Source of the DNA: an uncultured Bacteroidales bacterium
GTDB lineage: Bacteria; Bacteroidota; Bacteroidia; Bacteroidales; UBA932
Length of the DNA stretch: 64,000 nt
Assembly: GCA_934717185.1 (NCBI GenBank)
Contig: CAKUYQ010000015.1
Coordinates: 1-64,000, forward strand
Reading direction: 5' to 3'
The translations under genes and the position numbers were made by a program. Positions within the stretch are counted from its first letter, which is position 1. The number at the start of each line of letters is the position of its first letter. The notes under the pieces were generated by a model. It ran no database searches. It worked only from the letters and a program-made list of their open reading frames with translations, and was not told the DNA's origin. Below, piece by piece: positions 51,492-61,722 of the stretch.

Positions 51492-52793
51492 ATGTGTAAC
51501 TATAAATTTGACACTCTACAACTTCACGCAGGACAACAATCAGACAGATCTACCGGTGCAATCGCAGTACCTATTTATCAGACAACAGCTTACGATTTCC
51601 AAACTATAGAGCATGCAGGAAACTTGTTTGCGCTAAAAGAACCGGGATACATATACACAAGACTTAATAACCCAACGGTAGACGCTTTTGAACAGAGGAT
51701 TGCAGCTTTGGAGGGCGGTTTTGCAGCTGTTGCAACTGCAAGCGGCATGAGCGCAGAATTTTTAACAATTGCAACGCTTTGCAATAGCGGAGACAATATC
51801 GTAAGCTCGGCAGCTCTCTACGGAGGCACATACAATCAATTCAAGCAGACACTTAAAAAATTAGGAATAACCGTAAAATTCCCTAAAAAAGATATTCCTG
51901 CAGGCAGAGGTATTTGCGGAGCAGATATAGAGGAACTGATAGATGAGAATACAAAAGGTATTTACGTTGAGACAATTGCCAATTCAGATTTTTCTGTTCC
52001 GGATTTTGAAAGTCTCTCTGCAGTTTGCAAAAGGCACAACATTCCGCTTATCGTAGACAATACCCTTGGTTGCGGCGGATATATCTGCAGGCCAAAAGAT
52101 TTTGGTGCAAACATAATTGTACATTCGGCAACCAAATCTATTGGCGGACACGGCAATTCATTGGCAGGTGTTATTGTGGACTGCGGAAATTTCAATTGGG
52201 ACAACGGTAAATTCGATTCTTTTGTGCTTCCCGACGAATCATACCACGGAATATCTTTCTTTAAGGAGTTTGGCAATGCAACCTTTGCTGCCAGAGTAAG
52301 ATGCATCTCCTTAAGGGATTACGGTTGTTCTCTCTCCCCATTCAATGCTTTCCTACTATTAACAGGATGCGAAACATTGTCGCTTAGGGCACAGAGAGTA
52401 GCAGACAACGCCATTAAATTTGCAAAGTGGCTGCAGGAGCGCCCTGAGGTTGCAAAGGTCAATTACCCCGGTCTGCCGGATCATCCTTCATATAAAAACG
52501 GAATCAAATATCTGAAACATGGTTTCGGAGGGGTCTTTACAGTAGATCTCACGGCTACCAAAGAGGAGACTGTAAAAGTTGTGGAATCTCTTAAGCTTAT
52601 AACATTGACTGCAAACCTTGGAGACAACCGCACATTGGTATCTCACCCTGCAAGCACAATACATGCACAGCTATCAGATGAGGAGCTCCGCAAAGTTGGC
52701 TTGAAGCCTGGAACCATAAGATTAAGTATTGGTATAGAGGATGTTGAGGATATAATAGCAGATTTCGCACAAGCGCTTTCGCTATTGCAATAG
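51492..52793 (+). CDS. metY: O-acetylhomoserine sulfhydrylase (aminocarboxypropyltransferase)
   Basis: A 433-residue Cys/Met metabolism PLP enzyme. The PLP lysine is Lys215 in HSATKSIGGHGNS; the phosphate cup ASGMSAEF near 83 and PGLPDHPSY near 333 are also typical. Its length and the YTRLNNPTVDAFE block fit the O-acetylhomoserine sulfhydrylase branch rather than the roughly 385-residue MetB. It makes homocysteine from O-acetylhomoserine and sulfide. It is first in the met operon; metX follows after 8 bases. Confidence 0.94.
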   Translation: MCNYKFDTLQLHAGQQSDRSTGAIAVPIYQTTAYDFQTIEHAGNLFALKEPGYIYTRLNNPTVDAFEQRIAALEGGFAAVATASGMSAEFLTIATLCNSGDNIVSSAALYGGTYNQFKQTLKKLGITVKFPKKDIPAGRGICGADIEELIDENTKGIYVETIANSDFSVPDFESLSAVCKRHNIPLIVDNTLGCGGYICRPKDFGANIIVHSATKSIGGHGNSLAGVIVDCGNFNWDNGKFDSFVLPDESYHGISFFKEFGNATFAARVRCISLRDYGCSLSPFNAFLLLTGCETLSLRAQRVADNAIKFAKWLQERPEVAKVNYPGLPDHPSYKNGIKYLKHGFGGVFTVDLTATKEETVKVVESLKLITLTANLGDNRTLVSHPASTIHAQLSDEELRKVGLKPGTIRLSIGIEDVEDIIADFAQALSLLQ

Positions 52794-52801
52794 CACAATG
52801 G

Positions 52802-53839
52802 ATGATGATAAAAAGGAAATATACCTATAACCGTCCTTTCACAACAGAGTGCGGCTATACATTTGACAGCATAGATATCTGCTATCATATATCAGATGAG
52901 AGTATGCCACCTTGCAAAAAGGTTATCTGGATTACTCACGCACTTACGGCCAATTCAGACCCTTCAGATTGGTGGGAGGGTGTTGTCGGGAAGAATAAGA
53001 TTTTAGACACTGACAGGTACACTATCATATGCGCCAACATATTAGGCTCTTGTTACGGAAGTACCGGGCCGGCATCCATATCGGATAACGGAAAGCCCCT
53101 TCTTATGGATTTCCCAAAACTCACGATAAGGGATACAGTTGCACAAATGGAGATTCTAACAGCGGCAATTGGGGTAAAGGAGATTGAACTGTTGGTTGGC
53201 GGTTCGGTTGGCGGTTTTCAGGCAATTGAGTGGGCATATTCGTTTAAAGAGAGCGGCGTGGTGGATATTAAAAGGGTTGCACTTATTGCAACTAATGCAA
53301 GGATAACTCCGTGGGGTGTAGCGTTTAATGAATCCCAAAGGATGGCGCTGTTTGCAGATAACTCGTTTGCCGAAGCCAAGGATATAAATGGGGGGAAGAG
53401 AGGATTGGCTGCAGCAAGAAGCATTGCACTTATATCATACAGAAGCTATGGGGGATATTGTGCAGCTCAGGCAGATGAGGACGAGGATACCCTGTTTAAC
53501 CACAGGTGTGTATCGTATCAGAGGTATCAGGGGAAAAAGTTAGCAGACCGGTTTGATGCCTATTCATACTTGAGTATGATTAATCTAACAGATTCGCATA
53601 ACATTGGGCGCGGACGTGGTGGTGTTAAGAGGGCACTTGCCAATATTGGCATACCGGTTTTATGTATTGGTATAGACTCCGATTGTCTGTTTCCTCCGGC
53701 AGAGATGAAGTTATTGGCCTCCATGCTGCCACTCGGCGAGTATAAAGAGATAAGCTCCCTATATGGGCATGACGGCTTTCTACTTGAAAGCGAGCAGATT
53801 GAAAAATTGATTAAAGATTTTGTTTTTACTGTTATCTAA
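52802..53839 (+). CDS. metX: Homoserine O-acetyltransferase
   Basis: A 345-residue alpha/beta-hydrolase-fold acyltransferase. The nucleophile elbow GGSVGG is at 133-138 (Ser135), the catalytic His is in GHDGFLLE near the end, and an Asp in CIGIDSDCLFPP completes the triad. The HALTANSD oxyanion segment (residues 46-53) is typical of MetX. It makes O-acetylhomoserine, the substrate of MetY, from homoserine and acetyl-CoA. The ATG at 52805 is an alternative start one codon on. It sits between metY and thrA with gaps of 8 and 15 bases. Confidence 0.95.
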   Translation: MMIKRKYTYNRPFTTECGYTFDSIDICYHISDESMPPCKKVIWITHALTANSDPSDWWEGVVGKNKILDTDRYTIICANILGSCYGSTGPASISDNGKPLLMDFPKLTIRDTVAQMEILTAAIGVKEIELLVGGSVGGFQAIEWAYSFKESGVVDIKRVALIATNARITPWGVAFNESQRMALFADNSFAEAKDINGGKRGLAAARSIALISYRSYGGYCAAQADEDEDTLFNHRCVSYQRYQGKKLADRFDAYSYLSMINLTDSHNIGRGRGGVKRALANIGIPVLCIGIDSDCLFPPAEMKLLASMLPLGEYKEISSLYGHDGFLLESEQIEKLIKDFVFTVI

Positions 53840-53854
53840 TTTGGATTTTACATT

Positions 53855-56305
53855 ATGCATATACTTAAATTCGGCGGCTCTTCTGTTGCGGACGCTGCAA
53901 ACATAGAGAAGGTTATTAAAATAATAAAAGGGGCTGTCCAAAAGGACAGAACAGTTGTAGTGTCCTCTGCCATAAGCGGCTGTACAGATGCTCTTATTGA
54001 GATAGGCAATATGGCAAAAAGCGGCAACAGTTCATATATCACGCTTATTGATGCGCTTAGGGAGAGACATCTTGCCATTATTGACAAACTTATTGGCAAC
54101 AGCTACGAGAGTAAGGAGATTATTGAGAGGTGCAATTCCCTTTTCTGCACACTTGGTGAAATATGTAAAGGGGTCTTTCTGCTCAAAGAGCTTACCCCCT
54201 ACAGTATGGACCATATAATGAGCTTTGGTGAGCTGTTATCTACAAGAATAATAAGCGCAAAACTTAAACAACTAAACATAAGCCATAAATGGAAAGATGC
54301 CCGGGAGTTGATATTTACAGAGAGGCTCAACAACAAGAATATTGTAAATGAAAATGTTACCGCCTCTAAAATTGCATTATTTTTTAACAAGGATACGGCA
54401 GATCTATATATAATACCGGGGTTCATAGCATCTGACTCGGATGGCAGGACTGTAACATTAGGGCGAGGCGGTTCAGATTATACCGCATCTATCCTTGCAG
54501 CGGGAACAGGAGCCCGCGCTCTTGAGATCTGGACAGATGTATGTGGAATGATGACGGCAGACCCAAGAGTGGTAAGTGATGCCGCCCCAATAAGGAATAT
54601 TTCGTACAAGGAGGCATTGGAGCTGTCTCATTTTGGGGCAAAGGTGGTATACCCGCCTACCATACAGCCGGTGGTAAAGCAAAATATTCCAATCTATGTA
54701 AAGAATACTTTTCAGCCGGACGATGCAGGTACACTAATTGAGGCAAATCCTCCTCACGGAAAGGACAAGATAAGGGGGATTTCGAGTACAGACAAAATTG
54801 CACTGCTAAGCATGGAGGGAAGCGGGATGGTAGGCATACCCGGGTATTCAAGCAGACTTTTTGACGTATTGGCAAAAAACAGTGTGAATATTATCCTAAT
54901 CACTCAGGCTTCGAGCGTACATACAATGTGCATAGCTATTCCTGAATCAGATGCAGACCGTGCCAAAGCGGCGGCTGACGAACTGTTTGCGTATGAAATC
55001 TCACTATGCAAGGTAGATCCCCTGCGTGTTGAAAAGGGGTTCTCTATAATATCGCTTGTAGGGGATGATATGAAGAACCAGGCAGGTGCAAGCGGACAGA
55101 TGTTTGAAGCGCTTGGAAGGGAGGGTATCTGCATTAGAGCAATAGCACAGGGCTCATCTGAAAAAAACGTATCTGTCGTTGTTGGAACAGCCTTTGCAAA
55201 CGACGCAATAAGGGCAATTCACAATGAGTTCTTTTCTGAGCGATATAGAAGGATAAATCTGTTTATATGCGGTTTGGGTGGAGTTGGAAAGGCCTTATCT
55301 GAAATGATTTACAACAATGCTGCAATAATTAGGGAGAGATACAAAGTTGAGCTTTATGTTAGAGCCGTTGCCAACAGCAAAGGGTATGTTGAACACCCGT
55401 CGTGCTACAACGAACTGCTGCATAATCTGTATGACTCGTCAAAAAGGACAGACGGAGACTTTATAGAGTATGTAACAACATGCTCTGTAGCCAATGCCGT
55501 TTTTGTAGATTGCACTGCCAATAGAGATATAAGCGGAAGATATTTGGAACTGTTCAGGCACAAGGTATCTGTGGTGACCTGCAACAAGATAGCAAACTCG
55601 CTCTCGTTTGACTACTTTAAACAGCTTGCAGATGTGGCACTTAATGAAGGGGTAAACTATAAATACGAGACTACAGTAGGTGCAGCACTGCCGGTTCTTT
55701 CCACTATACGCCAGATTATTGACAGCGGAGACAACATTGTCTCTATTGAGGGAATACTCTCCGGCACACTCAACTATCTGTTTAGCAAATACAACGGAAA
55801 GGTGTCTTTTGGGCAGTTGGTAAAAGATGCCGTTGAAGAGGGTTATACAGAGCCGGATCCGCGAATAGATCTTGGAGGTACAGACGTTTTGCGCAAATTC
55901 CTCATAATGTGCAGATGCTCCGGAATGAAGATTGAGCGCGAAGATATAGATTTTTCAACTTTTCTTCCCGACAATATATTGGATATTAATGCCAACCCAA
56001 ATTTTCCGCTATATAGTTCCTCGTTTTATACCGGCCTTGCCGAATGCGAAAAATCACTTGATGAAAGATACAGCTCCGCCTCCAAGAAAGGTTTGAAGTT
56101 AAGGTATGTTGCCGAGTATAGCAATGGCTGCTATTTTATTGGGTTAAAGGAATATGACCATTCCCATCCTTTTTACAATGTTGAGGGGACAGATAACTGC
56201 ATAATAATTAAAACGGGACTCTATCCAAGAGGTATTGTAATAAAGGGTGCAGGGGCCGGAACAAAACAGACTGCCCAAGGGCTGCTGAATGATATAATCA
56301 GATAG
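53855..56305 (+). CDS. thrA: Bifunctional aspartate kinase / homoserine dehydrogenase
   Basis: An 816-residue fusion. Residues 1-290 are the aspartokinase (KFGGSSVAD at 4-12, FIASDSDGRTVTLGRGGSDYTA near 190-211). Two ACT domains follow (about 310-450) with the likely allosteric sites. The homoserine dehydrogenase begins at about 466 with the NAD motif ICGLGGVGKAL and has GILSGTLNYLF and EGYTEPDPRIDLGGTD as catalytic blocks. It does the first and third steps from aspartate to homoserine. The asd gene next to it does the second, so the operon runs from aspartate to homocysteine. Whether threonine or methionine controls it cannot be read from the ACT domains. Confidence 0.96.
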   Translation: MHILKFGGSSVADAANIEKVIKIIKGAVQKDRTVVVSSAISGCTDALIEIGNMAKSGNSSYITLIDALRERHLAIIDKLIGNSYESKEIIERCNSLFCTLGEICKGVFLLKELTPYSMDHIMSFGELLSTRIISAKLKQLNISHKWKDARELIFTERLNNKNIVNENVTASKIALFFNKDTADLYIIPGFIASDSDGRTVTLGRGGSDYTASILAAGTGARALEIWTDVCGMMTADPRVVSDAAPIRNISYKEALELSHFGAKVVYPPTIQPVVKQNIPIYVKNTFQPDDAGTLIEANPPHGKDKIRGISSTDKIALLSMEGSGMVGIPGYSSRLFDVLAKNSVNIILITQASSVHTMCIAIPESDADRAKAAADELFAYEISLCKVDPLRVEKGFSIISLVGDDMKNQAGASGQMFEALGREGICIRAIAQGSSEKNVSVVVGTAFANDAIRAIHNEFFSERYRRINLFICGLGGVGKALSEMIYNNAAIIRERYKVELYVRAVANSKGYVEHPSCYNELLHNLYDSSKRTDGDFIEYVTTCSVANAVFVDCTANRDISGRYLELFRHKVSVVTCNKIANSLSFDYFKQLADVALNEGVNYKYETTVGAALPVLSTIRQIIDSGDNIVSIEGILSGTLNYLFSKYNGKVSFGQLVKDAVEEGYTEPDPRIDLGGTDVLRKFLIMCRCSGMKIEREDIDFSTFLPDNILDINANPNFPLYSSSFYTGLAECEKSLDERYSSASKKGLKLRYVAEYSNGCYFIGLKEYDHSHPFYNVEGTDNCIIIKTGLYPRGIVIKGAGAGTKQTAQGLLNDIIR

Positions 56306-56358
56306 GAGTTGGCAGTTTAAATATTATACAATTAATTGACAATAAAATCATAACATAT

Positions 56359-57360
56359 ATGAAAGTTGCTGTTGTTGGTGCAACCGGACTGGTTGGCCGA
56401 AATATGATAAAGGTACTTGAGGAAAGGAATTTTCCTGTTACAGAGCTGGTACCTGTTGCTTCCGAAAGGTCTGTCGGGAAGCAGGTGGTATTCAAAGGTA
56501 AAGAATTTAATGTGGTTTCACTTGCAGACGGTGTTGCCGCCAAACCTGCCGTTGCTCTATTTTCTGCCGGGAGTGAGGTCTCCAAGGTGTGGGCTCCAAA
56601 GTTTGCTGATGCCGGCTGTTATGTAATCGACAACTCCTCTTGCTGGAGAATGGATCCTTCAAAGAGGTTGGTTGTTCCGGAGATTAACGGTAATATCATC
56701 ACCAAAGATGATCATATTATTGCTAATCCAAATTGTTCCACTATCCAAATGCTTGTTGCTGTTTACAAGCTCCATGAGAAATATGGGATAAAAAGAATAG
56801 TGGTGTCTACATACCAGTCTGTTACGGGAACAGGGAAGAAGGCGGTAGATCAATTGTTTGCGGAGAGAGAGGGCAATAAGCCGGCATATAATGCCTACCC
56901 GTACAGGATAGATCTGAATATTATTCCCCACATAGATCTCTTTTTGGATAATGGATATACCAAGGAGGAGATGAAAATGGTGAATGAAACGCATAAGATT
57001 TTGTCCGGCGGGATTGCTGTCTCTCCTACTACCGTAAGGGTCCCTGTAATTGGGGGGCACTCCGAATCATTGAACGTTGAATTTGAAAAAGATATTACTC
57101 TTGCCGGTGTATTTGAAACGCTCAACAATACACCGGGGGTAAAACTTGCAGATTTCAGATTTGACAATAGCGGTTTGCCATATCCCATGCCTCTTTATGC
57201 GAATGGACATAATGATGTATTTGTTGGAAGGGTGAGAATAGACCCATCGGCGCCAAATTGTATTAATCTGTGGTGCGTTAGCGACAACCTGAGAAAAGGG
57301 GCGGCAACCAATGCTGTACAGATTGCCGAAGTGCTGATATCAAAAGGAATTATACACTAA
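56359..57360 (+). CDS. asd: Aspartate-semialdehyde dehydrogenase
   Basis: A 333-residue enzyme of normal length. GATGLVG at 7-13 binds NADPH; NPNCST holds the catalytic Cys126; the catalytic His is in GGHSESLNVEF near 233-243. It reduces aspartyl phosphate to the semialdehyde. It follows thrA after 53 bases and is the last gene of the operon. The gene also supplies lysine and cell-wall diaminopimelate synthesis, so an additional internal promoter in the gap would make sense, but none is clear. It contains a TGTCGGGAAG, one base short of the full 11-mer (56472). Confidence 0.96.
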   Translation: MKVAVVGATGLVGRNMIKVLEERNFPVTELVPVASERSVGKQVVFKGKEFNVVSLADGVAAKPAVALFSAGSEVSKVWAPKFADAGCYVIDNSSCWRMDPSKRLVVPEINGNIITKDDHIIANPNCSTIQMLVAVYKLHEKYGIKRIVVSTYQSVTGTGKKAVDQLFAEREGNKPAYNAYPYRIDLNIIPHIDLFLDNGYTKEEMKMVNETHKILSGGIAVSPTTVRVPVIGGHSESLNVEFEKDITLAGVFETLNNTPGVKLADFRFDNSGLPYPMPLYANGHNDVFVGRVRIDPSAPNCINLWCVSDNLRKGAATNAVQIAEVLISKGIIH

Positions 57361-57378
57361 TTTTATATGGAAAAAACA

Positions 57379-57408
57379 AGGGGTGCCCTCCTATACAAGA
57401 GCACCCTT
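57379..57408 (+). terminator. Possible terminator of the met operon
   Basis: AGGGGTGC pairs with GCACCCTT (one G-T pair) around a 14-nt loop. There is no T run, so the case is weak. Confidence 0.35.
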
Positions 57409-57603
57409 GAATTGCGAATCTTTTTCACCTGATTAACTTGAGATGTAATCAACGACCTGTAAAACTAATGCAAAAAATATTTTGTTTTCATTAACCGGCA
57501 GCAAAAGTAACTATTAAAGGGAATAGACAAGTATAATAACAGGAACTTTGTGTATAACATTTGTAATATCCTTTAATTAAGATAGTTGCCAAAATTGTCG
57601 CAT

Positions 57604-58185
57604 CTATTTTTTCGCATTGGTTTCAAGCGGTTCGGTTGAAAAACAGTCTTTATGTTTACCTGTAAGGTTCATCTCTCTGTATATTGCCTTAATTTTTTCA
57701 AGGTCTGCCCGTGCATCATCCGATATTTCAAATTTCTCTCCGGCACTTACGCGTTTTGTTCCCCAATCAAAATAGCCCAAATAGACAGCAGCACCCGTTG
57801 CCTTTGCTATTGTGTGGAATCCCGTCTTCCATTTGGCGGTCTTTTTTCTTGTGCCCTCAGGAGCGATTGCAAGATGCATCTGCTTTACTTTGTTCATCTC
57901 ATCTATCATCTGTTTTGCAACACCTGCACCATGTTTTCTGTCTACAGGTACGGCGCCAAGAGATCTTAGAATAGGCCCAAGCGGTCCCCAAAAGAACTCT
58001 TTCTTAATCATAACATGAGCCACTCCGCCTACAGATGTATAAAAAAGATAGGATATTATAAAATCTTTTGCAGATGTATGAGGTACCCCCAATATAATGG
58101 CTTTATCCTCCGGAACAGTTCCACCTACGGTGGTCCAGCCCATCATCTTAAGCAGTGTTTTGCAAATTCTCTGTTTTATTCCCAT
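57604..58185 (-). CDS. PlsC-like 1-acyl-glycerol-3-phosphate acyltransferase
   Basis: A 193-residue short acyltransferase. HTSAKD (residues 36-41) is the HX4D catalytic motif and APEGTRKK (EGTR at 110-113) is the acceptor-binding motif; FFWGPLGPILRSLGAVPVDR lies between. There is no obvious long membrane helix, so it probably attaches to the inner membrane peripherally. It should acylate lysophosphatidate or a related lipid. It follows parE after 3 bases, probably from one transcript, an odd but unexplained pairing of lipid synthesis and DNA topology genes. Confidence 0.87.
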   Translation of the reverse strand: MGIKQRICKTLLKMMGWTTVGGTVPEDKAIILGVPHTSAKDFIISYLFYTSVGGVAHVMIKKEFFWGPLGPILRSLGAVPVDRKHGAGVAKQMIDEMNKVKQMHLAIAPEGTRKKTAKWKTGFHTIAKATGAAVYLGYFDWGTKRVSAGEKFEISDDARADLEKIKAIYREMNLTGKHKDCFSTEPLETNAKK

Positions 58186-58188
58186 AAT

Positions 58189-60084
58189 CTATGCCTCCAT
58201 ATCTATGTGAGCAGCCTCTGCAAGCTCCTCAAGTATAAGATCACTTCTCAAATTAGCTTTTATAAAGTTCTGCCTCTCCATGCTGTTCTTGCCCATATAG
58301 AACTCCAACAGTTCAGATACGGTATCCTCCTTGCTCAATCTCACCCTGTCTAATCTTATATCCTCTCCTATAAAAAATTTGAATTCATCGGGAGAAATCT
58401 CTCCTAATCCTTTAAACCTCGTAATCTCGGGATTCTTTCCTATCTTCTTTATGGCTTTCTCCTTCTCCTCTGCCGTATAGCAATAATGCACCTCTTTCTT
58501 GTTTCTCACCCTGAACAGCGGGGTCTGCAGGATATACAGGTGTCCCTGTCTTATAAGATCCGGAAAGAACTGAAGAAAAAAGGTTAACAGCAACAACCTT
58601 ATATGCATACCATCTACATCTGCATCTGTAGCAATAACAACCTTGTTGTATCTTAAGTTCTCCAGATCCTCCTCAATATTAAGGGCAGCCTGCAGCATAT
58701 AGAACTCATCGTTGTCATACACTATCTTCTTGCTCATTCCATAACTGTTGAGCGGTTTTCCTCTAAGACTGAACACTGCCTGAGTATTCACATCTCTACT
58801 CTTTGATATAGAACCACTTGCAGAATCTCCCTCTGTAATGAAGAGCATGGTATCTATATTTTTAGAATCTTTGTCTCCAAAATGAAGCCGGCAATCTTTC
58901 AGCTTCTTTATGTTAAGGTTATTCTTCTTTGCCTTTTCGCGGGCAAGTTTCTGTATTCCGCTAATGGCTTTGCGCTCCTTCTCCGAATCCAAGATCTTCT
59001 TGAGCATTGCCTCTGCAACCTTTGGGTTCTTGTGAAGGTAGTTGTCTAAATGCTCGGCTATAAAATCGCCTATAAAGTTCCTTACGCTAACACCTCCGGG
59101 TGCTATATCTTTGGAGTTAAGGAAGGTCTTCGTCTGGTTTGAGAACGACGGTTCTATTATCTTAATGCTAACAGCACCTACTATAGATTGTCTCACATCC
59201 TTAGGGTCGAAGTCCTTTTTAAAGAAATCTTTTATTGTTTTTGCGACCGCCTCTCTGAACGCAGCCAAATGTGTACCTCCGTGTATTGTATTCTGGCCAT
59301 TGACAAACGAACTTATATTCTCACCGTTCTCCGTACCGTGAGTCATTACAATCTCTATATCTTGTCCCGACAGATGAATTGGTGGATAGAGCGGTGTTTC
59401 AGACAGGTTTTCGTTTATAAGATCCAATAATCCGTTTTTAGATTTGAACTCTCTTCCGTTAAAAATAAATGTCAGCCCTGTGTTAAGGTAAGAGTAGTTT
59501 TTTAGCATTGTCTCCAAATACTCCATATTGTATGAATAATTCTCATACAATTTTGGATCGGCCTTGTATCTTACAAACGTACCATCTTTCTCTGTTGTAA
59601 GGCTGTGTCCGCTGTCTAACAGCTCACCCTCCGAAAATGACGCCCATGTTGTCTCACCATTCCTAAACGATTGTACGTAAAACTCTATTGATGTAGCATT
59701 TACAGCCTTACTACCAACACCGTTAAGGCCTACTGATTTTGAGAATGCCGTACTGCCATATTTTGCGCCTGTATTCATAACGCTAACAGCATCTATCACC
59801 TTGCCCAACGGTATTCCGCGTCCATAATCCCTTACGGTTACAACATTGTCTTCCAAGGTTATATTTATCACCTTGCCATATCCCATTATAAACTCATCTA
59901 TGGCATTATCCACAATCTCCTTAAACAGGACATATATTCCATCGTCGGGAGAGGAACCGTCTCCTAACTTGCCAATATACATACCGGAGCGTTTCCTGAT
60001 ATGCATATTCCAACTTAGGGTCTCAAATGAATCTTCTGTGTAATCTAAGGGATTGGCTGATGCCATTTTTTCGTTGTCGGTCAT
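58189..60084 (-). CDS. parE: DNA topoisomerase IV subunit B (ParE; GyrB-like)
   Basis: A 631-residue type IIA topoisomerase ATPase subunit. GHKL motifs are [10 protein letters not shown] (about 56-65), [11 protein letters not shown] near 93-103 and [13 protein letters not shown] near 118-130. TOPRIM follows with [11 protein letters not shown] and [12 protein letters not shown] near 420-490. The C-terminal tail has RFKGLGEI. The lack of the large inserts of proteobacterial GyrB and the length fit ParE of this phylum; a separate GyrB is expected elsewhere. The subunit A partner (parC) is not in the window. The -7 box on the minus strand is TATTTTTG (plus 60106-60113). Confidence 0.9.
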   Translation of the reverse strand: MTDNEKMASANPLDYTEDSFETLSWNMHIRKRSGMYIGKLGDGSSPDDGIYVLFKEIVDNAIDEFIMGYGKVINITLEDNVVTVRDYGRGIPLGKVIDAVSVMNTGAKYGSTAFSKSVGLNGVGSKAVNATSIEFYVQSFRNGETTWASFSEGELLDSGHSLTTEKDGTFVRYKADPKLYENYSYNMEYLETMLKNYSYLNTGLTFIFNGREFKSKNGLLDLINENLSETPLYPPIHLSGQDIEIVMTHGTENGENISSFVNGQNTIHGGTHLAAFREAVAKTIKDFFKKDFDPKDVRQSIVGAVSIKIIEPSFSNQTKTFLNSKDIAPGGVSVRNFIGDFIAEHLDNYLHKNPKVAEAMLKKILDSEKERKAISGIQKLAREKAKKNNLNIKKLKDCRLHFGDKDSKNIDTMLFITEGDSASGSISKSRDVNTQAVFSLRGKPLNSYGMSKKIVYDNDEFYMLQAALNIEEDLENLRYNKVVIATDADVDGMHIRLLLLTFFLQFFPDLIRQGHLYILQTPLFRVRNKKEVHYCYTAEEKEKAIKKIGKNPEITRFKGLGEISPDEFKFFIGEDIRLDRVRLSKEDTVSELLEFYMGKNSMERQNFIKANLRSDLILEELAEAAHIDMEA

Positions 60085-60105
60085 GAAAAATACTTTTTAA
60101 GAATG

Positions 60106-60113
60106 CAAAAATA
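60106..60113 (-). promoter_or_regulatory. -7 box of parE (TATTTTTG)
   Basis: An exact TAnnTTTG on the minus strand, 21 bases before the start and immediately after the stop of the AraC/TPR gene. Confidence 0.5.
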
Positions 60114-60114
60114 A

Positions 60115-61722
60115 TCAATATTTGGTCTCCTTGTATTCCCTGAAAGTAACATGCATTATCCTTTCAAAGGTTTTATAAAATGTATCTCTATTAGCAAAAC
60201 CGCAGGCATAAGCAATCTCTACAACTTTAACATCGGGGTTCTCCTCTATATACTCACATGCACACTTTATACGATACGAATTTATATAGTCAGACACTGT
60301 CATTCCATTGGTATACAACCTTATGGCCGTCTGTATATAATTTTCGTTTGTACCAAGGGCAACGGCTATCTGTTTTCTGTTAAGATTGTCGTTCTTAAAG
60401 ATCTCCTCCTCTGTAAACAGCTTTTCTATCTGTTTGAACAAAGTTATGTATTTTCCATCTGAATCACGTTGCCTTATTATGGTACTGTCGTATATAGCGT
60501 TCCCAAGAGATTTTGCCTTCTTCTCTGCCTCTTGAATGATAATTCTGTTTTTTGCTCTGTTTTTTCTTCTGTAATACAGGAATATGAGAAGTATAAGCGT
60601 TACAAAAAAATAAACCCCTACAACTATTGTAATCATGAACACTCTTCTTTTGTACTTGGCATCCTCCAATGCCTTGTTGTGTTCACTCTGTATTTTATCA
60701 AAGATGTATGAGTTGTCTACACTTTTGTTCTTGGAATACAGGTCATACCGTTTCTTGGCAGACAGTAATGAATCCTTTACGCCAATACGCTCGGCAACAG
60801 AGACATGCTTATTAGAATTATACAGAGAATCAAGCAGTTCCAATGATGAAATATAAAATCTGCTGTAAGGGATCAACTCATTTTTAGAGGATTTGTCGGG
60901 AATCATACCGGCATATGATTTACATCCGTCTCTCAAGATCCGCTCTGCTTCGCTGTACCTCTCCTGTTCCACAAGATACCGTGCATAATTATAGCTGTAT
61001 ATAATTGCTATGAGAAAGCGATTGTTATACGACTTGGCATTTTTTGCAATTTCGTTTACTGTGTTGTAGATCTCCTCAGCTTTGTCCGGAGTACCTCTCT
61101 TGTCATAAAGAATAGCAAGGTCCTGATACGGCTTTGCATTGAGACTATTTACCTTTATTGACTTTAAAAGATAAAATTCTGCCTTGTCAAGCGAATCCAT
61201 CCTTAGATATATCTCACCAAATACCGCATCGCACACATTTTCCGCCACCCCATATTCCACAGATTTGCGAGTATAGTACAGGGCGCTGTCCAACAGATTT
61301 AGTTTTCTGAACAATCCTGTCTTTCTAAATGCTATGTTTCTGGCAGTACTGTCAGATGAGACAGGAATAAGGTTGAGGTATTTTAATGCATTTATATAGT
61401 CTCCTACAGAGTTATATCTTGCGCAGATATACGATGTAATTCTTATAATTGCAACAGTATCTGCAACTTCTATAGCCTTGGAACGTAAATCAAGTGCTGT
61501 TCTGAATACTTTAGGGTCGTTACCTTGATGCGATCTGTTATTTATTGCAAAAAAGGTGTTTATAGTCTCCTCCAATTCGGTCCGCTCCCTCTCTGCCTTG
61601 CGCTGTTTATATGAACAATTGCTCACCGACACAATCGCGGTGAGCAAGAATATTCCATAAAAAAGATAGCGGTATCTATTGTAGATAGAGGTCAAGTTTA
61701 CCCACATAGTTTCCTTTTTCAT
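60115..61722 (-). CDS. Membrane-bound AraC-type regulator with TPR sensor part
   Basis: A 535-residue protein. An N-terminal hydrophobic segment (about 18-35, LFYGIFLLTAIVSVSNC) is an anchor or signal. Residues about 60-310 form tetratricopeptide-like helices in the periplasm (ALKYLNLIPVSSDSTA, LLDSALYYTRKSVEYG, AEEIYNTVNEIAKNA). A second transmembrane helix lies at about 364-385, then a coiled linker and a C-terminal AraC/XylS DNA-binding domain (about 430-535, with AVALGTNENYIQTAI and VVEIAYACGFANRDTFYKTF). This is the same layout as Bacteroidota one-component membrane regulators. It overlaps the 5'-nucleotidase gene by 47 bases if the ATG at 61722 is used; 61707 is an alternative start. 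The target is unknown. Confidence 0.85.
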   Translation of the reverse strand: MKKETMWVNLTSIYNRYRYLFYGIFLLTAIVSVSNCSYKQRKAERERTELEETINTFFAINNRSHQGNDPKVFRTALDLRSKAIEVADTVAIIRITSYICARYNSVGDYINALKYLNLIPVSSDSTARNIAFRKTGLFRKLNLLDSALYYTRKSVEYGVAENVCDAVFGEIYLRMDSLDKAEFYLLKSIKVNSLNAKPYQDLAILYDKRGTPDKAEEIYNTVNEIAKNAKSYNNRFLIAIIYSYNYARYLVEQERYSEAERILRDGCKSYAGMIPDKSSKNELIPYSRFYISSLELLDSLYNSNKHVSVAERIGVKDSLLSAKKRYDLYSKNKSVDNSYIFDKIQSEHNKALEDAKYKRRVFMITIVVGVYFFVTLILLIFLYYRRKNRAKNRIIIQEAEKKAKSLGNAIYDSTIIRQRDSDGKYITLFKQIEKLFTEEEIFKNDNLNRKQIAVALGTNENYIQTAIRLYTNGMTVSDYINSYRIKCACEYIEENPDVKVVEIAYACGFANRDTFYKTFERIMHVTFREYKETKY

